Part shown: positions 55,784 through 64,000 of the stretch, piece after piece
Position numbering within the stretch: position 1 is the first letter of the stretch
How the letters are laid out: each line of letters begins with the position of its first letter
From: Jannaschia pagri
GTDB lineage: Bacteria; Pseudomonadota; Alphaproteobacteria; Rhodobacterales; Rhodobacteraceae
Length of the DNA: 64,000 nucleotides
Reading direction: 5' to 3'
Assembly: GCF_019655435.1 (NCBI RefSeq)
Contig: NZ_BPFH01000002.1
Coordinates: 124,001-188,000, forward strand
Notes under the pieces: model-generated
The model's input: the letters and a program-made list of their open reading frames with translations, nothing else
Database searches by the model: none
Told to the model about the DNA's origin: nothing
Made by a program: the position numbers and the translations under genes

Positions 55784-58700
55784 ATGAACCACAGCTTCCG
55801 CCTGACACAGGAAAAGATCGCCCAGCGCTTGGGCCTGATCGCGCCCATGGCCTTTCGCCGCCGCGTCCCACTGGTGCCCTTTCGTCTGGCGGAACTGGCC
55901 GATGCTGAGACGCCGCCACCACTTGATGGCCCCTTCGACCATTGGCCAGAGGTGGCACCAGACAGCTATTGGGGCCGATGCGAGCTGAATTTCCTGATGC
56001 GCAGCCGGGCTGAGCGGCCAACCGACTTCGACCCCGCGCACACAGCGCTGCACCTGCCATTGGGCAACATGGGCGACATCTTTGGCCACCCGGAGGCGCT
56101 GGTCTACGTAAATGGCGCCGCCATCGGGTCAGCCGACCGACATCACCACATGGTCCCCCTACCCGACGGAGCCGATACTTGGGACATCGCGCTGCACGGG
56201 TGGACGGGCCTTGTGGGCTGGCCGCCGAGCCGGGATAGCGGGGCGAAGCCCTACATCGGGCGCTGTCAGATCGTCGAGCGTCACCCAGAGACCGAGGCCT
56301 TCATCGCGTTGGCGACGGCGGCCTGCCAATCGGTGGGTGTCCTGTCCGATGACCGGCCGGAGCGGCACCGCCTGTTGAACGCCCTGGACGCGGCCTTTGT
56401 CACGCTCGACACCCGCGACCCCATGGGCGATGCCTTCTACGACAGCCTGCCCCGTGCCATGGACAGTTTGCGCGACGGGATCGCCCGTGCCGGTGCCCCC
56501 CTGGACGTGACCCTGATCGGCATAGGCCATGCCCATATGGACGTGGCCTACCTCTGGCCGATTGAGCAAATCCGCCGCAAGAACGGGCGCACCTATGCCA
56601 ATGCCCTGAGGCTGATGGACAGCTACCCCGACTTCCGCTTCAGCCATTCGCAGCCGCAGCTCTATGCCTATACCGAACAGGACTATCCCGACATTTTTGA
56701 GCGCATCCGCCAGCGGGTGGCCGAGGGCCGGTGGGAAGTCATGGGCGGCATGTGGGTGGAGCCGGACCTCAACATCCCCGGCCCGGAGGCGCTGGTCCGG
56801 CAATTGATGCTGGGCCGCAAATACTTCCGGGATCGGTTTGGGCCGGTGGAAACGCCTGTGCTCTGGCTGCCTGACACCTTCGGGTTTCCCTGGACAATCC
56901 CGCAGTTGATGAAACACGCGGGCCTGCAATGGTTCTGCACCAATAAGCTGAACTGGAACCAAACGAACCGCCTGCCCGCCTCGACCCATTGGTGGGAAGG
57001 CCGGGACGGCACCCGCGTTTTGGCCCATGTGCTGACCACCCCCCGCGTGGTGAAGCATTTGCCCTTCCCCACCAACTACAAATCCGACCTCTCAGCGCCG
57101 GAGGTCATGGGGACCTGGACGAAATCAACGACCAAGGACAAGATCGACACGCTGCCCATCTGCTATGGCTACGGCGATGGCGGCGGCGGGCCGAAGGAGG
57201 ATCTGATCTGGGCCGCCCAGGCCTATGCCGAAATGCCGGGGATGCCACGCCTGCGCATGGGGACCGTGCGCGAAACCTTCGAAGCGCTGGAGACCCAGGC
57301 CGCCGATCTGCCCATCTGGCGGGGGGAGCACTACATGGAGGGCCATCGCGGTGTCTTGACCAGCCAAGGCTGGATCAAGCGCGCCAACCGACAGGCCGAA
57401 ACCGCTCTGCATGAGGCGGAGGCGCTGTCGGCCATGGCGGGGCTGACGCCCGATCTGGGCGCGGCGTGGGAGCTGCTCTGCCTCAATCAGTTCCACGACA
57501 TCCTAACGGGCACCTCGATCACGGAGGTCTTCACCCAGGCGCGTACCGATTTCGCCGCCGTCCGCGAAGCCGCGGAGACCGCCACCCGTGACGCCTGCAA
57601 AGTCCTCGCGGGCCAAGGCGAGACGCCGGTGGCCCTGAACACCGCGCCACTGCCCTGCGACCGCTTTGTGGTGGTGCCAAATGCCTGGGCCGTCGACTTG
57701 GAGGGCCAAGCAGTTGAAGGTGGCACCCTTGTTCATTTGCCTGCCATGGCGCCTTACGAGGCCCGCGTAATCGGCAACAGCCCGGTGCCGCCACAGGTGA
57801 CCGGCCAAAGCGATGGCGTCACCGCGGTCTTGGAAAACGATCTCATCCGCGTCGAGATCGACGCCTTTGGCGCGCTCTCTCGCGTCTTCGACAAGGAAGC
57901 CCAGCGCGAGGTCCTGACCGAAGGATGCAAGGGCAATGCCCTGCAACTCTATGAGGACCGGCCCGTCAGTTGGGATGCATGGGACATCGACCCCTTCTTC
58001 GAGGATCGGTTGGAGCCCGAAGGCACAACCGCCGCCGTCTCGCTCGTGGAAACCGGGCCGCTGCGCGCCGTCGTCCACACCACCCGGGTTTTGCGCAACA
58101 GCCGCATACACCAGCGTATCGTGCTGCGCGCCGGGTCCAAACGCATTGACTTCGAGACGGAGGTCGACTGGCGCGAGACCCATATCCTCCTCAAGGTGGC
58201 GTTTCCCGTGGCCGTCCACTCCAGCCATGCGCTCTATGACATCCAATGGGGCACGATCCCCCGCGTCACCCATGCCAACACCCCCTTTGATGCCGCCCGG
58301 TTCGAGGTCGCGGGCCACAAATGGGCCGATATGGCGGAACGCGGCTACGGCGTGGCGCTGCTGAACGATTGCAAATACGGCTACGACGTGCGCGACGGGG
58401 TGATGCGGTTGTCGTTGATCAAATCCTCGACGGAGCCGGACCCCACTGCCGATCAGGGCCGCCATGTGTTCACCTATGCTCTGCTGCCGCACATCGGCGA
58501 CCGCAGCGATGGGGTGGAGGCGGAAGCCTATGATCTCAACCATCCATTGCGGCTCTGGCGCGGTGATGGACGGGCGCTGCCCAGTCCACCCTCGGTCGAC
58601 GTGCCCAATGTCACCCTGCGCACGTGGAAGCGCGCGGAAGACGGCGATGGGATGATCCTGCGGCTCTACGAGGCCCAAGGCGGGCGGGGGCCGGTCCGCG

Positions 58701-58840
58701 TGACGATCCCCGGTGGCATCGGGTCGGCGGAGATCTGCGACTTCCATGAGGTCACGGTCGCGTCCGTGACCCATGATGAGCGGGTGCTCTACCTGGATGT
58801 GACGCCGTGGGAGATTGTGACCCTGCGCATCAGGCCATAA
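55784..58840 (+). CDS. alpha-mannosidase, glycoside hydrolase family 38
   Basis: A 1018-residue enzyme without signal peptide, so cytosolic. The N-terminal ~240 residues are an ancillary beta domain as in the MAN2C1-like class. The GH38 catalytic domain begins near residue 245: GIGHAHMDVAYLWP holds the first zinc ligands, and MWVEPDLNIPGPEALVRQ holds the nucleophile Asp. GYGDGGGGP and CLNQFHDILTGTS follow, then large beta domains. GH38 enzymes cleave alpha-mannosides; MngB of this family acts on mannosylglycerate. With the upstream importer it likely degrades an imported alpha-mannoside. Confidence 0.94.
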   Translation: MNHSFRLTQEKIAQRLGLIAPMAFRRRVPLVPFRLAELADAETPPPLDGPFDHWPEVAPDSYWGRCELNFLMRSRAERPTDFDPAHTALHLPLGNMGDIFGHPEALVYVNGAAIGSADRHHHMVPLPDGADTWDIALHGWTGLVGWPPSRDSGAKPYIGRCQIVERHPETEAFIALATAACQSVGVLSDDRPERHRLLNALDAAFVTLDTRDPMGDAFYDSLPRAMDSLRDGIARAGAPLDVTLIGIGHAHMDVAYLWPIEQIRRKNGRTYANALRLMDSYPDFRFSHSQPQLYAYTEQDYPDIFERIRQRVAEGRWEVMGGMWVEPDLNIPGPEALVRQLMLGRKYFRDRFGPVETPVLWLPDTFGFPWTIPQLMKHAGLQWFCTNKLNWNQTNRLPASTHWWEGRDGTRVLAHVLTTPRVVKHLPFPTNYKSDLSAPEVMGTWTKSTTKDKIDTLPICYGYGDGGGGPKEDLIWAAQAYAEMPGMPRLRMGTVRETFEALETQAADLPIWRGEHYMEGHRGVLTSQGWIKRANRQAETALHEAEALSAMAGLTPDLGAAWELLCLNQFHDILTGTSITEVFTQARTDFAAVREAAETATRDACKVLAGQGETPVALNTAPLPCDRFVVVPNAWAVDLEGQAVEGGTLVHLPAMAPYEARVIGNSPVPPQVTGQSDGVTAVLENDLIRVEIDAFGALSRVFDKEAQREVLTEGCKGNALQLYEDRPVSWDAWDIDPFFEDRLEPEGTTAAVSLVETGPLRAVVHTTRVLRNSRIHQRIVLRAGSKRIDFETEVDWRETHILLKVAFPVAVHSSHALYDIQWGTIPRVTHANTPFDAARFEVAGHKWADMAERGYGVALLNDCKYGYDVRDGVMRLSLIKSSTEPDPTADQGRHVFTYALLPHIGDRSDGVEAEAYDLNHPLRLWRGDGRALPSPPSVDVPNVTLRTWKRAEDGDGMILRLYEAQGGRGPVRVTIPGGIGSAEICDFHEVTVASVTHDERVLYLDVTPWEIVTLRIRP

Positions 58841-59010
58841 GAGGGCCACGTCTTCGGGGTGGTGCGCGCCTTTAGGCGGGCGGCATAGCCGCCACTCACG
58901 CCAGGGCCAATCCCCGCTGAACCGCGCCAAACTGCGCGGTCGCCACGGACAGCGAGTGGCCATATCTTGACCCCAGGAACCCCCATTCCCCCGTTTTCAA
59001 ACCGCTCAAA

Positions 59011-59028
59011 TTTTACCAGTTGATAAAA
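59011..59028. promoter_or_regulatory. imperfect palindrome upstream of preT
   Basis: TTTTACCA-GT-TGATAAAA is an inverted repeat with one mismatch (the fully symmetric right arm would be TGGTAAAA), 60 bases before the preT start and within an AT-rich patch. It is a good candidate for a repressor site controlling the pyrimidine-degradation genes. Confidence 0.5.
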
Positions 59029-59087
59029 AATACCATCGTGGCAAGCTAGCGGCTTGAGACAGCCATCTGACCCGCAGGGAGACAGCC

Positions 59088-60410
59088 ATGACCGAAGCGA
59101 TGCGCCTGGACGGAATCCGTGCGGGACGCCTGGGCCCCGAGGACCTGGCCGAAAATTTCGCCGACCTGCATCCGGCCTATGACGCCCATGAGGCAACGGT
59201 GGCCGCTGACCGGTGCTACTTCTGCCACGACGCGCCCTGCATCACGGCCTGTCCGACCGACATCGACATCCCGCTTTTCATCCGACAGATCCAAACGGGC
59301 ATGCCCGAGGCAGCGGGCAAAACAATCTTCGATCAAAACATCCTGGGTGGCATGTGCGCCCGTGTCTGCCCGACCGAAACCCTCTGCGAGGAGGCCTGTG
59401 TCCGCGAGGCGGCAGAGGGCAAACCCGTGCAGATCGGGCGCCTGCAACGCTATGCCACGGACGCGCTGATGGCCGAAGGCGGGCACCCCTACACCCGTGC
59501 ACCCGCGACGGACAAGACCGTGGCCGTCATTGGCGCGGGTCCGGCGGGGCTGGCCTGTGCGCACCGCTTGGCGATGCTGGGCCATACGGTCACGCTCTAT
59601 GACAGCAAGACGAAGCCCGGCGGGCTGAACGAATACGGGATCGCGGCCTACAAGACGCCCGGAGGCTTTGCACAGGCGGAAGTCGATTGGCTGCTGTCCA
59701 TCGGGGGCATTACGCTTGTGACCGGCCAGGGCCTGGGAAACGGTCTCACCCTGCCCGACCTGCGCGAGAAATATGATGCTGTCTTCCTGGGCATTGGGCT
59801 TGGCGGCGTGGGCGCCCTGGGCTTGGAAGGCGAAGAGATGACCGGCGCGGCCAATGCCGTGGACTTCATCGCCTCTCTACGCCAGCAGGCCGACCTGACC
59901 CAGCTGCCCGTGGGCCGACACGTTGTCGTTGTGGGCGGCGGTATGACCGCCGTGGATGCCGCCGTCCAATCCAAACTGCTCGGGGCCGAGACGGTCACCA
60001 TTGCCTATCGCCGAGGACGCGACCGGATGCCAGCCAGCCGCTTTGAGCAGGACCTGGCCGCAAGCCACGGCGTCCGCCTGATGTTCAACGTGGCGCCCGT
60101 GGCCCTGCACGGTGAGGGCCAGTTGCGGGAGGTCGAGCTCGCCTATCTGAACCCGGATATGTCCCAGACCGGGGAAACCGTGACCCTGCGCGCCGATCAA
60201 CTATTCCGCGCCATCGGCCAAAAGCTGGAGGCGGTCGAAGGGTTGGACCTGGACGGCGGCAAGATTGCCGTCACCGGGGCGGGTCGTACCTCGCTCGATA
60301 AGGTCTGGGCCGGAGGGGATTGTGCCTCGGGCGGCGAGGACCTGACGGTGACCGCCGTAGCCGAAGGACGCGATGCGGCCATGGACATTCATTCCGCGCT
60401 GACCGCGTGA
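59088..60410 (+). CDS. preT: dihydropyrimidine dehydrogenase, PreT-type NAD(P)H subunit
   Basis: A 440-residue FAD protein related to the glutamate synthase small subunit. The N-terminus carries cysteines for two 4Fe-4S clusters: C43, C46, C51, C55 and C90, C94, C100, C104. The FAD motif VIGAGPAGLACAHRLAMLGH starts near residue 146, and a second nucleotide motif VVVGGGMTAVDAA near 280. With PreA it reduces uracil and thymine to dihydropyrimidines with NADH. CAGGGAGACAGCC precedes the ATG. A GTG overlapping its stop begins the next, frameshifted gene. Confidence 0.93.
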   Translation: MTEAMRLDGIRAGRLGPEDLAENFADLHPAYDAHEATVAADRCYFCHDAPCITACPTDIDIPLFIRQIQTGMPEAAGKTIFDQNILGGMCARVCPTETLCEEACVREAAEGKPVQIGRLQRYATDALMAEGGHPYTRAPATDKTVAVIGAGPAGLACAHRLAMLGHTVTLYDSKTKPGGLNEYGIAAYKTPGGFAQAEVDWLLSIGGITLVTGQGLGNGLTLPDLREKYDAVFLGIGLGGVGALGLEGEEMTGAANAVDFIASLRQQADLTQLPVGRHVVVVGGGMTAVDAAVQSKLLGAETVTIAYRRGRDRMPASRFEQDLAASHGVRLMFNVAPVALHGEGQLREVELAYLNPDMSQTGETVTLRADQLFRAIGQKLEAVEGLDLDGGKIAVTGAGRTSLDKVWAGGDCASGGEDLTVTAVAEGRDAAMDIHSALTA

Positions 60411-61133
60411 GCATCGCCCCACATATCGGCGCGCGCTCCTTGGGCACCCAGACCCGACCCTACGACGCGCGGCGGGTCCTGTCCGAGGTCGAAGCACCTG
60501 ACGCGCCCCCCCCAACCCGCGTGTGGGCCTGAGTTGGCGGCGCCGACCGACCCCCTGACCCGGATCGAGGCCGCCTTTGGCCTCCCCGATCACAGCGGTG
60601 ACCGGGACGGGCGCCTGGCCTATGTGGGCCTGCTGGCCGAGATGCTGACAGCGGTCCAATCCAGCGGTCTTGTCCCGCGCCAGGTCCACCCGGCCCAGAG
60701 GCTCGACACACTGGCTAAGGGGCGGCGCACCGAAGACTGGCTTTTGGACCTGTCCCGCGCCTCGGACCTGCTGCTGCTCCCACCGCTCGAACCCGCCGCC
60801 TGGGTCGCCCCCGCCCGCTGTACGGGGGCCGCGCTGATCACGGCAGGCGCGGTGGCCGCCACCTGGACGACCGGCGAACCGGGCGGGCTGCTACTGGCCC
60901 TGGCGGCGCCCTGGGTGACACTGGTCAAGGTGCCGCGCCGTCTTCCGCCCGAGGTCCAGACCCTCGCGGATCTGCTGCGCATTTGCCTGCCCGAGAACAT
61001 CCCGCGCCTGCGCCTCGACACAGAACCGCCGGACGCCGCAACACTCGCCGCCGCGCTGTCCCGAGCGCCGCTTACACACTCCACGCCACGCCCATCACAC
61101 CGAACCCTGGAGGCACAGCCATGGCCGATCTGA
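60407..61133 (+). pseudogene. gene between preT and preA split by a C-run frameshift
   Basis: A frame starting with GTG 60407 (overlapping the preT stop, GTGA) codes 41 residues with normal codon bias and then meets TGA at 60530. A second frame from TTG 60534 continues for 199 residues and ends overlapping the preA start. They join into one 241-residue frame if the run of eight C at 60506-60513 had seven. The product is alanine- and leucine-rich, with a W-V-A-P start to a hydrophobic stretch (about 145-165 of the joined frame), but no family is recognised. Alternatives are an assembly error, real inactivation, or termination-reinitiation at TGAGTTG. Confidence 0.6.
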
Positions 61134-62425
61134 CGACCGATTTCGTAGGCATCAAGAGCCCCAACCCCTTCTGGCTGGCCTCTGCGCCGCCGACCGATAA
61201 GGAATACAACGTCCGCCGCGCGTTCGAGGCCGGTTGGGGCGGTGTCGTTTGGAAGACGCTCGGTGCCGAAGGCCCACCCGTGGTCAACGTCAACGGCCCC
61301 CGCTACGGCGCGATCTATGGCGCCGACCGCCGCCTGCTGGGGCTCAACAACATCGAATTGATCACCGACCGCCCGTTGCAAACTAACCTCGATGAGATGA
61401 AAGCGGTCAAGCGCGACTACCCCGACCGCGCCCTAGTCGCCTCGATCATGGTGCCCTGCGAGGAAGACGCCTGGCGCGCCATCCTGCCCCGGGTCGAGGA
61501 GACGGGCGCCGACGGCATCGAACTGAACTTCGGCTGCCCCCATGGCATGAGCGAGCGGGGCATGGGCAGCGCGGTGGGCCAGGTGCCCGAGTACATCGAG
61601 ATGGTCACCCGCTGGTGCAAACAATACAGCCGGATGCCCGTCATCGTGAAGCTGACGCCCAACATCACTGACATCCGCAAACCTGCCGCCGCCGCCAAAC
61701 GGGGCGGCGCCGATGCGGTCAGCTTGATCAACACGATCAACTCCATCACCAGCGTGGATCTGGACGACTTCGCCCCCGAGCCCACAATCGACGGCAAGGG
61801 CAGCCACGGCGGCTATTGCGGCCCCGCCGTCAAACCCATCGCCCTGTCCATGGTCTCCGAAATCGCCCGCAACCCCGAGACCCATGGCCTGCCCATCAGC
61901 GGCATCGGCGGCGTCACCACCTGGCGCGACGCGGCGGAGTTCATGACCCTGGGCGCGGGCAACGTACAGGTCTGCACGGCGGCTATGACCTACGGCTTTG
62001 GCATCATCAAAGAGATGACGGCGGGCCTGTCGCGCTACTTGGACGAAAAAGGCATGACCATCGATGACTTGGTAGGGCGCGCCGTGCCCAACGTGACCGA
62101 CTGGCAGTACCTGAACCTCAACTATGTCACCAAGGCCCGCATCAGCCAGGACGATTGCATCAAATGCGGCCGCTGCTACGCCGCCTGCGAAGACACCTCC
62201 CACCAAGCCATCAGCATGTCCGCCGACCGCACGTTCGAAGTCATCGACGCCGAATGCGTGGCCTGCAACCTCTGTGTGGATGTCTGCCCGGTGGACAATT
62301 GCATCACGATGGAACGCCTCGCCCCCGGCACGGTCGACCCCCGCACCGGCAAAGTGGTCGAGGCCGAGCCTGCCGATTGGACCACGCATCCCAACAACCC
62401 GGCGACAAAAGTGGCTGCCGAATAG
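61121..62425 (+). CDS. preA: NAD-dependent dihydropyrimidine dehydrogenase subunit PreA
   Basis: A 434-residue protein that holds the FMN active site of bacterial dihydropyrimidine dehydrogenase. The dihydroorotate-dehydrogenase-like barrel (about 1-330) starts LTTDFVGIKSPNPFWLASAPP. NFGCPHGMSERGMGSAVGQ carries active-site residues. The C-terminus has two 4Fe-4S ferredoxin motifs (CIKCGRCYAAC and CVACNLCVDVCPVDNC). CTGGAGGCACAGCC precedes the ATG. It acts with PreT in the reductive uracil/thymine pathway. Confidence 0.95.
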   Translation: MADLTTDFVGIKSPNPFWLASAPPTDKEYNVRRAFEAGWGGVVWKTLGAEGPPVVNVNGPRYGAIYGADRRLLGLNNIELITDRPLQTNLDEMKAVKRDYPDRALVASIMVPCEEDAWRAILPRVEETGADGIELNFGCPHGMSERGMGSAVGQVPEYIEMVTRWCKQYSRMPVIVKLTPNITDIRKPAAAAKRGGADAVSLINTINSITSVDLDDFAPEPTIDGKGSHGGYCGPAVKPIALSMVSEIARNPETHGLPISGIGGVTTWRDAAEFMTLGAGNVQVCTAAMTYGFGIIKEMTAGLSRYLDEKGMTIDDLVGRAVPNVTDWQYLNLNYVTKARISQDDCIKCGRCYAACEDTSHQAISMSADRTFEVIDAECVACNLCVDVCPVDNCITMERLAPGTVDPRTGKVVEAEPADWTTHPNNPATKVAAE

Positions 62426-62483
62426 GCGACAGACAACCGATCAAACGGCGCAGATCGCGGCGATCCGCCCATAATCCGTCAAG

Positions 62484-62520
62484 CGCCGTCAGTCTTCATA
62501 GCGAAGACTGGCGGCGTTTT
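62484..62520 (+). terminator. intrinsic terminator of the pre operon
   Basis: CGCCGTCAGTCTTC (62484-62497) pairs over 14 positions (one G-U) with GAAGACTGGCGGCG (62503-62516) around ATAGC, followed by TTTT. It lies 59 bases after the preA stop and ends the preT-preA transcript. Confidence 0.88.
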
Positions 62521-62563
62521 GCGTGCTGGGACCAGGTTTCCGATGGGTGTCGGACGAATACCG

Positions 62564-62584
62564 CTGCAATCGGTTGCAGTTTTT
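62564..62584 (+). terminator. second hairpin with T tract after the pre operon
   Basis: CTGCAA (62564-62569) pairs with TTGCAG (62574-62579) around TCGG, followed by TTTTT. It is weaker than the preceding terminator. The CTGCAA-tcgg-TTGCAG unit is also a palindrome that a regulator could bind. The rest of the 341-base gap 62426-62766 holds no convincing gene; a short minus-strand frame (62489-62740) runs through both terminators. Confidence 0.5.
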
Positions 62585-62766
62585 CAATGCCTTAGCGCCT
62601 CCCGAACGCAGGTTCGCAAGCTTTCGCCACAAATTTTTCTTTAACTTCGCAATGGCTTGCCGGACCGGGCACGGCCCGTTGCGGCAATGCATGCAGTCGT
62701 TAGGTCCTTGCAACACCGGCGCGGCCAGCGCGTCGGTCATGTATCACTCTCGAAAGGAACAGTACC

Positions 62767-64000
62767 TTGGCTTTAGACAGTTTCGCCTTTGCACAAGAAG
62801 ACGCGTTCGAGTTCAACACCGCCCCTGCGTCCATTCCGCAGGCCTTCGCTTCGGCCCTGGCGGCACGTGGCATCGACATGACCCGCCTGAGCGAGGCGCA
62901 GATCCAAACTTTCTCCACGACCGGCGATTTGATCAACCGCGTCCTGGAGACCGACCTTCAGTCGGCGGCAGAGGCGGTGGACCTTCTCGGCGAGGCTGCG
63001 GACATCTCCCTCGTGGACGATCTGCGGACGACCGATGGCATGAAGCTGAACGGCGTCGCCACAAAGGACGGTAAGATCGTACTGGACAGCGCCCTGACCG
63101 GCGACACCCTGCGCGACACGGTCATCGAAGAATTGGCCGAAGCAGCGTTTTATGAAGCCTTTGATAGGGATTCCGTTGGCGACTTCGGCGCGGAGATCGA
63201 AGCCCGGATCGAAGGCAAGGTATCTGAAGAAGACTTAGAAAAGCTCAGCAGTGTTCAAGACGGCGATACGGTGCAAACCGAGTTTGGAGAAGGCCAGGCC
63301 TCGTCATGGGGTTCCACGCCGATCACAAGCGAAGCGTACCTGCCATTTGCCAGGGAATTTCAGACCAGCAATTTTCGACATTACGCAGGAGAGGCCAAGT
63401 TCGTACCGTTCAGCATTACACAACCCGGCATCGAGATCAAAGACGACCTAAATACAAGCAGGTTTAATGGTAGGTTTGACCTCAACGGCGACGGTATAAA
63501 GGATACCTATTCGACGTTAACGTACACTTGGGATACGGACCATCCGAATTTCGACGCAAACACCGGTCGGGCGGAAAGGGTCATTGGCATCAGTCCCTCA
63601 GAAATCCTTCCGACATCCCAATCCGCTAGGGTTTTAGTCGGAAACGGCTCCGCAAAGACAACCTGGGTCTTGAGGGAAGATCAAACCACCACCACGAGTA
63701 AGGAGTTCAACTGGAACGTCTCACTCTCGAAGAGCATTTCTGCCACCGCAGGTCTTGAAGGCGTCCTTTCGCTTGGTTCAGAAATAAAAATCGAAGGCGG
63801 TATTGGAGGTGCAACAACGACTACAAACAGCTTCAGCGTGGGGCGTGAGGTTCGCGATGAATACACCGTCGCGGCCGGTGCCTATAGTCCTGGCACCCTA
63901 GTGTCGTACGGCTTCCACGCCGTAACCGCCGATCTGACGGTCGAAGAGAACTATGTTATGACCGGCCGCATTACCAATGCCGCGCCGGGCAGCGATGGTC
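62767..64000 (+). CDS. large secreted protein with aerolysin/ETX-MTX2-like module (partial)
   Basis: The frame opens at TTG 62767, eight bases after AAGGA, and is still open at the window edge (at least 411 residues). There is no N-terminal signal peptide. Residues 1-150 are helical and acidic and include DTLRDTVIEELAEAAFYEAF, like a degenerate metallopeptidase-like helix seen in large calcium-binding proteins. From about residue 300 there is a Thr/Ser-rich segment (EDQTTTTSKEFNWNVSLS, then SATAGLEGVLSLGSEIKIEGG and TTTTNSFSVG). It ends in an alternating strand pattern typical of aerolysin-fold pore formers. Codon use is lower in GC than neighbours, suggesting transfer. Type I secretion is likely but the C-terminus is outside the window. 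Confidence 0.7.
   Translation, partial: MALDSFAFAQEDAFEFNTAPASIPQAFASALAARGIDMTRLSEAQIQTFSTTGDLINRVLETDLQSAAEAVDLLGEAADISLVDDLRTTDGMKLNGVATKDGKIVLDSALTGDTLRDTVIEELAEAAFYEAFDRDSVGDFGAEIEARIEGKVSEEDLEKLSSVQDGDTVQTEFGEGQASSWGSTPITSEAYLPFAREFQTSNFRHYAGEAKFVPFSITQPGIEIKDDLNTSRFNGRFDLNGDGIKDTYSTLTYTWDTDHPNFDANTGRAERVIGISPSEILPTSQSARVLVGNGSAKTTWVLREDQTTTTSKEFNWNVSLSKSISATAGLEGVLSLGSEIKIEGGIGGATTTTNSFSVGREVRDEYTVAAGAYSPGTLVSYGFHAVTADLTVEENYVMTGRITNAAPGSDG

Noticed and set aside
57503-58963. Minus-strand open frame (486 codons) over the GH38 gene
   Set aside because: Antisense to well conserved mannosidase sequence; composition typical of mirror frames in GC-rich genes.
62489-62740. 83-codon minus-strand frame with three cysteines
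   Set aside because: It runs through two hairpin terminators of the plus strand and has no recognisable family; a real small gene is not excluded but is not supported.

Overview
This window is a high-GC chromosomal segment of an alphaproteobacterium. The best fit is a marine Roseobacter-type Rhodobacteraceae. The grounds are family content typical of that group (GapR/DUF2312, PleD with two receiver domains, DUF3572, PHB-linked BdhA plus patatin, a complete C-P lyase locus, RTX proteins), strong G/C preference at third codon positions, and many ATGA or GTGA start/stop overlaps. This placement is inference; no 16S gene is present.

Layout. 0-7.4 kb: a DUF302 protein, a 0.9 kb gene-poor stretch, hisF-hisE, a CoA-binding protein preceded by a structured leader and terminator, a zinc-ribbon protein overlapping rlmB, tRNA-Tyr, and an Rrf2 regulator divergent from a COG0523 metallochaperone GTPase and a frameshifted DUF1826 gene. 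7.8-21 kb: a near-complete phosphonate/C-P lyase locus. It runs phnC-D-E-E-hexapeptide transferase, then phnG-H-I-HAD-J-[0.75 kb orphan open frame]-K-L-N, with a DUF1045 2H-phosphoesterase-like gene divergent from phnM. Five consecutive 11-bp PhoB-like half-sites precede phnC, so phosphate starvation is the likely inducer. No phnF, phnO or phnP is present here. 21-24 kb: an 812-residue RTX protein and tRNA-Thr.

24-41 kb is mostly housekeeping and small genes: GapR, an aminotransferase behind a striking 19-bp inverted repeat, two SnoaL-like proteins, a fasciclin protein, an orphan MalK/UgpC-type ATPase, MaeB, a DMT exporter, NUDIX, DUF983, an EF-hand/ECF sigma/anti-sigma/CnrX-like envelope group, PleD, and a YejA-type peptide-binding protein. 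A candidate small RNA with promoter, hairpin and intrinsic terminator lies just before bdhA-arsH-patatin at 41.9-44.4 kb.

46.3-58.8 kb looks like one catabolic unit. A divergent AraC regulator (10-bp direct repeats spaced 21 bp in the gap) faces PhyH dioxygenase, a beta-lactamase-fold protein with a degenerate metal site, a peptide/oligosaccharide-type ABC transporter (binding protein, two permeases, fused double ATPase) and a cytosolic GH38 alpha-mannosidase. A plausible role is uptake and hydrolysis of a small alpha-mannoside. 59-62.5 kb holds preT-preA (dihydropyrimidine dehydrogenase) with a third gene between them, apparently split by an 8-C run. The window ends inside a TTG-started gene whose visible C-terminal part resembles an aerolysin/ETX-MTX2 pore-forming module; it is the most unusual candidate here.

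Two genes (DUF1826; the gene between preT and preA) each appear to carry one extra base in a homopolymer run, so assembly error must be weighed against real decay. Two spacers (16.4-17.16 kb and 52.1-52.7 kb) interrupt otherwise tightly packed operons, and both are open in one frame without normal codon bias.
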